Assembly: GCA_902478605.1 (NCBI GenBank)
Contig: CABSLQ010000034.1
Coordinates: 1 to 33,590 of the forward strand
Source: an uncultured Oscillospiraceae bacterium
Lineage (GTDB): Bacteria; Bacillota; Clostridia; Oscillospirales; Acutalibacteraceae
Length of the DNA stretch: 33,590 nucleotides
Reading direction: 5' to 3'
Below are positions 32,172-33,590 of this stretch, piece after piece (the first letter of the stretch is position 1; every line of letters begins with the position of its first letter). The translations under genes and the position numbers were made by a program. The notes beneath the pieces were generated by a model. It saw only the letters and a list, made by a program, of their open reading frames with translations, had not been told where the DNA came from and made no database searches.

Positions 32172-32642
32172 ATGGCGCCCGCAAGAGAAAACACCAAAAC
32201 CATTACCACCAATAAAAAAGCCTTTCACGATTATTTCGTCGAGGAATCGATGGAGGCGGGCATCGAACTGACCGGAACGGAGGTCAAGTCGCTGCGGGCC
32301 GGCACCGTCAACCTCAAGGATGCCTGGTGCTCCATCGTGGAGGGGGAAATCATCGTCAACGGCATGCATGTCAGCCCCTATGAACAGGGTAACATCTTCA
32401 ACCGGGACCCCATGCGGGTGCGCCGCCTGCTGCTGCATAAAAAGGAGATCCTGCGGCTGTACGGGCTGATGAAGCAGCAGGGGTACACCCTGATTCCGCT
32501 GTCGCTGTACTTCAAGGGCTCGCGTGTGAAGGTGCAGGTGGGCCTGTGCCGCGGCAAAAAGCTGTACGACAAGCGGGAGGATGCGGCCCGCCGCGATATG
32601 AAGCGGGAAGCCGACCGCGCCCTCAAGGGGCGCAACGCCTGA
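32172..32642 (+). CDS. smpB: SsrA-binding protein SmpB
   Basis: A 156-residue SmpB, the tmRNA partner in trans-translation and ribosome rescue. The signatures are NKKAFHDYFVEESMEAGIEL followed by TGTEVKSLRAGTVNLKDAW, the HVSPYEQGNIFNRDP loop and the C-terminal LCRGKKLYDKREDAARRDMK. The C-terminal tail is basic, as needed to enter the mRNA channel. GGAGGTGA lies nine bases before the ATG. The tmRNA gene, often downstream, is not recognisable in this window. Length is normal. Confidence 0.97.
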   Translation: MAPARENTKTITTNKKAFHDYFVEESMEAGIELTGTEVKSLRAGTVNLKDAWCSIVEGEIIVNGMHVSPYEQGNIFNRDPMRVRRLLLHKKEILRLYGLMKQQGYTLIPLSLYFKGSRVKVQVGLCRGKKLYDKREDAARRDMKREADRALKGRNA

Positions 32643-32698
32643 ACGGCGAACAAAAACGCAGAGGCTGCGGCAAAACAGCCCTGCAATCGAAACCTGTA

Positions 32699-32747
32699 CA
32701 AAATCACGCTTTTGGGTTGCTGAAAAGCTTCCAAAGGCGTGATTTTG
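32699..32747. terminator. Long hairpin, probable bidirectional terminator
   Basis: Bases 32699-32715 pair with 32731-32747 in a 17-bp stem containing a single G-U pair. The outer arms are CAAAATCACGC and GCGTGATTTTG. The loop contains a nested GCT-GAAA-AGC mini-stem. A-rich 5' and T-rich 3' arms would give a U-tract in either direction (TTTTGATTTGT on the plus strand). It lies 57 bases after smpB. Confidence 0.6.
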
Positions 32748-33018
32748 ATTTGTATAGAACATGTTTGCCAGGCAACCGGTATTGGCAGCAGCCCCTTCCG
32801 TCTGCCAAATGGGAAGATGGCCTGCTTGCGCATCCCCGGTTCACCGCTCCGTCATCCCCTGAAGCGGCGGCGATATCCCACCGCGGAGATTCAAACGGGG
32901 GGAGTTGCGCGAAGCCCATGTTATCGATATCCTGCAGGCTGGATTATAAATTGTATGCCGCGACGCGTGTTAATTCTTAAATTTTCGCTTATTTTGAGAT
33001 TAGTGTGAAAAGTTTATA

Positions 33019-33048
33019 TTGACAATGTAATAAATTATTATATATAAT
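33019..33048 (+). promoter_or_regulatory. Consensus promoter of small membrane-anchored protein
   Basis: TTGACA (33019-33024) and TATAAT (33043-33048) are both perfect matches, with an 18-base AT-rich spacer. The ATG of the following gene is 32 bases downstream. Confidence 0.9.
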
Positions 33049-33079
33049 AGTGGTGAAACAAGGAGAAGGAGGAGGCAAT

Positions 33080-33454
33080 ATGGCTTTAAGCATGAAAAAG
33101 AAAGTAGGGAGGGCAGTCGCTGTTCTGCTGCTGGCCCTGGCCGCCGTCTTTCTAATCGTATATCTCCGGGCCGATTCCTCTTTGTACATCCGTCTCAAAA
33201 ACACTTCGGGAATAGCGATGGATACGGTTACCGTGACCGTGGCTTTTGGTACTAGTCAAGATGAAATTGCATTGCTACAAACGCTAACGAACGACAACGG
33301 GTCAGTCGTATTTATTTGGGAAGAGCCGGAACTAGCCTATGGAGATGTAAGCGTTGTTGTCAGACAAAATGAAACCGTGCTGGCCACAAAGCGGCATAAC
33401 CCCATTTGGGTTTTTGGTCGGCTGCTTAATAATGTCGTTTGGATAGAGGTATAA
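33080..33454 (+). CDS. Small membrane-anchored extracellular protein, unknown
   Basis: A 124-residue protein. After MALSMKKKVGR a hydrophobic helix (AVAVLLLALAAVFLIVYL, about 12-29) anchors it or acts as a signal peptide. The exported part (about 90 residues) is predicted to be all-beta: LYIRLKNTSGIAMDTVTVTV, then TNDNGSVVFIWEEPELAYGD and VVVRQNETVLATKR. This resembles a single Ig- or transthyretin-like domain, though no named family is recognised. GGAGGAGG lies before ATG 33080, and a consensus promoter precedes it. It is a single-gene unit. Lower GC than smpB suggests it was acquired. The function is unknown. Confidence 0.75.
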   Translation: MALSMKKKVGRAVAVLLLALAAVFLIVYLRADSSLYIRLKNTSGIAMDTVTVTVAFGTSQDEIALLQTLTNDNGSVVFIWEEPELAYGDVSVVVRQNETVLATKRHNPIWVFGRLLNNVVWIEV

Positions 33455-33457
33455 AAA

Positions 33458-33488
33458 GGCAGGCCTACGGTATATTAGGCCGCCTGCC
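33458..33488 (+). terminator. Possible terminator of the small protein gene
   Basis: GGCAGGC (33458-33464) pairs with GCCTGCC (33482-33488), and CTA/TAG extends the stem after a small bulge. It is followed by GGTTTCTG. It starts four bases after the stop codon. The U-tract is poor, so the strength is uncertain. Confidence 0.5.
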
Positions 33489-33504
33489 GGTTTCTGCAGG
33501 GCTA

Positions 33505-33535
33505 AGGGGACGGACACGTTTTGTGTCCGTCCCCT
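33505..33535. repeat. REP-like palindromic hairpin
   Basis: AGGGGACGGACAC (33505-33517) and GTGTCCGTCCCCT (33523-33535) form a perfect 13-bp stem around GTTTT. There is no U-tract, so it is not a standard terminator. GGGGACGG-type palindromes recur in many Firmicutes genomes and can be REP elements mobilised by a Y1 (REP-associated) transposase. Only one copy is in the window. Confidence 0.55.
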
Positions 33536-33550
33536 CAGCTTGTCAAAGAA

Positions 33551-33571
33551 GTCGCCGAAAGGCGGCATTTT
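33551..33571 (+). terminator. Short GAAA-loop hairpin with T-run at window end
   Basis: GTCGCC-GAAA-GGCGGC (one G-U pair) is followed by ATTTTT. A TATAAT at 33575-33580 follows, perhaps the -10 of a gene beyond the window. Its role is unclear because the sequence ends at 33590. Confidence 0.4.
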
Positions 33572-33590
33572 TGGTATAATGGAGTAGGGT

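Larger units (their letters stand above)
32643..33079. other. Non-coding stretch downstream of smpB
   Basis: A 437-base gap that holds the large hairpin (32699-32747) and the promoter at 33019-33048. The central part (32760-32940) has only short frames with no ribosome binding site, and its composition shifts from GC-rich to very AT-rich towards 33000. I could not find a tmRNA acceptor stem or tag reading frame here. Confidence 0.5.

Noticed and set aside
29370..32762. Open frame of 1130 codons on the minus strand
   Set aside because: It lies antisense to the GH95 and smpB genes, which have clear homology and ribosome binding sites. Long antisense frames are common in GC-rich coding DNA, and its translation is Arg/Gln/His-rich with no recognisable domain.
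32643..33018. tmRNA (ssrA) next to smpB
   Set aside because: No GG..TTCGA-type acceptor pairing or Ala-Ala-ending tag frame could be found in the interval.

Overview
The window looks like a chromosomal segment of a GC-rich, low-G+C-phylum (Firmicutes) anaerobe, most likely a gut Clostridia/Oscillospirales member. The main support is the SRP RNA-dnaX-ybaB/ebfC-recR order, the MarR-ABC-ABC drug-export operon, strong Shine-Dalgarno sites and a mobile module of the kind carried by clostridial integrative conjugative elements (ICEs). No tRNA, rRNA, CRISPR array or intact transposase was seen. The organism assignment is inference.

Layout. (1) 1-4140: the right-hand piece of an ICE-like element: an actin-like ParM/StbA ATPase, a small ParR-like partner, a tandem ribbon-helix-helix-like protein, a terminator, a C5-cytosine methyltransferase, an internally deleted amidoligase and a gamma-glutamylcyclotransferase (GGCT) lacking an ATG start and probably its own 3' end. 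(2) 4198-8940: a lower-GC accessory patch with a metallo-beta-lactamase-fold hydrolase, a GH39-like glycosidase, an AraC-type regulator and a frameshifted Gfo/Idh/MocA oxidoreductase. A minus-strand relic of another probable ICE gene lies inside it (6570-6821). (3) 9352-10368: a YeiH-family transporter. (4) 10486-14653: a MarR repressor and a heterodimeric ABC exporter, with a promoter and operator that can be read directly. (5) 15022-17177: an ECF sigma factor overlapping an RsgI-like transmembrane protein with three tandem PepSY domains, closed by a perfect bidirectional terminator. (6) 17237-18820: a lipoprotein gene divergent from an XRE regulator with a 30-bp dyad in between. (7) 18995-24509, minus strand: hemW, a DUF6483-like gene, a PhoB-type response regulator, its histidine kinase and an HtrA protease. 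(8) 24583-28071, plus strand: SRP RNA, dnaX, ybaB/ebfC, recR and a small membrane protein. (9) 28205-32114: two fucosidase genes without signal peptides, a GH29 (frameshifted) and a GH95. (10) 32172-33590: smpB, a large hairpin, a small membrane-anchored protein and a REP-like hairpin.

How it fits together. The core genes (hemW, SRP RNA, dnaX, recR, smpB) form a conserved backbone. The sugar genes and the ICE remnant are accessory. Several accessory genes carry damage: an in-frame deletion in the amidoligase, a lost start in GGCT, and single-base frameshifts in the Gfo/Idh/MocA and GH29 genes. This suggests decay of acquired DNA, although the two frameshifts sit next to homopolymer runs and could be sequencing errors. 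The regions most worth following up are the amidoligase/GGCT/methyltransferase module, the ECF sigma/triple-PepSY RsgI-like pair, and the lipoprotein/XRE divergon.
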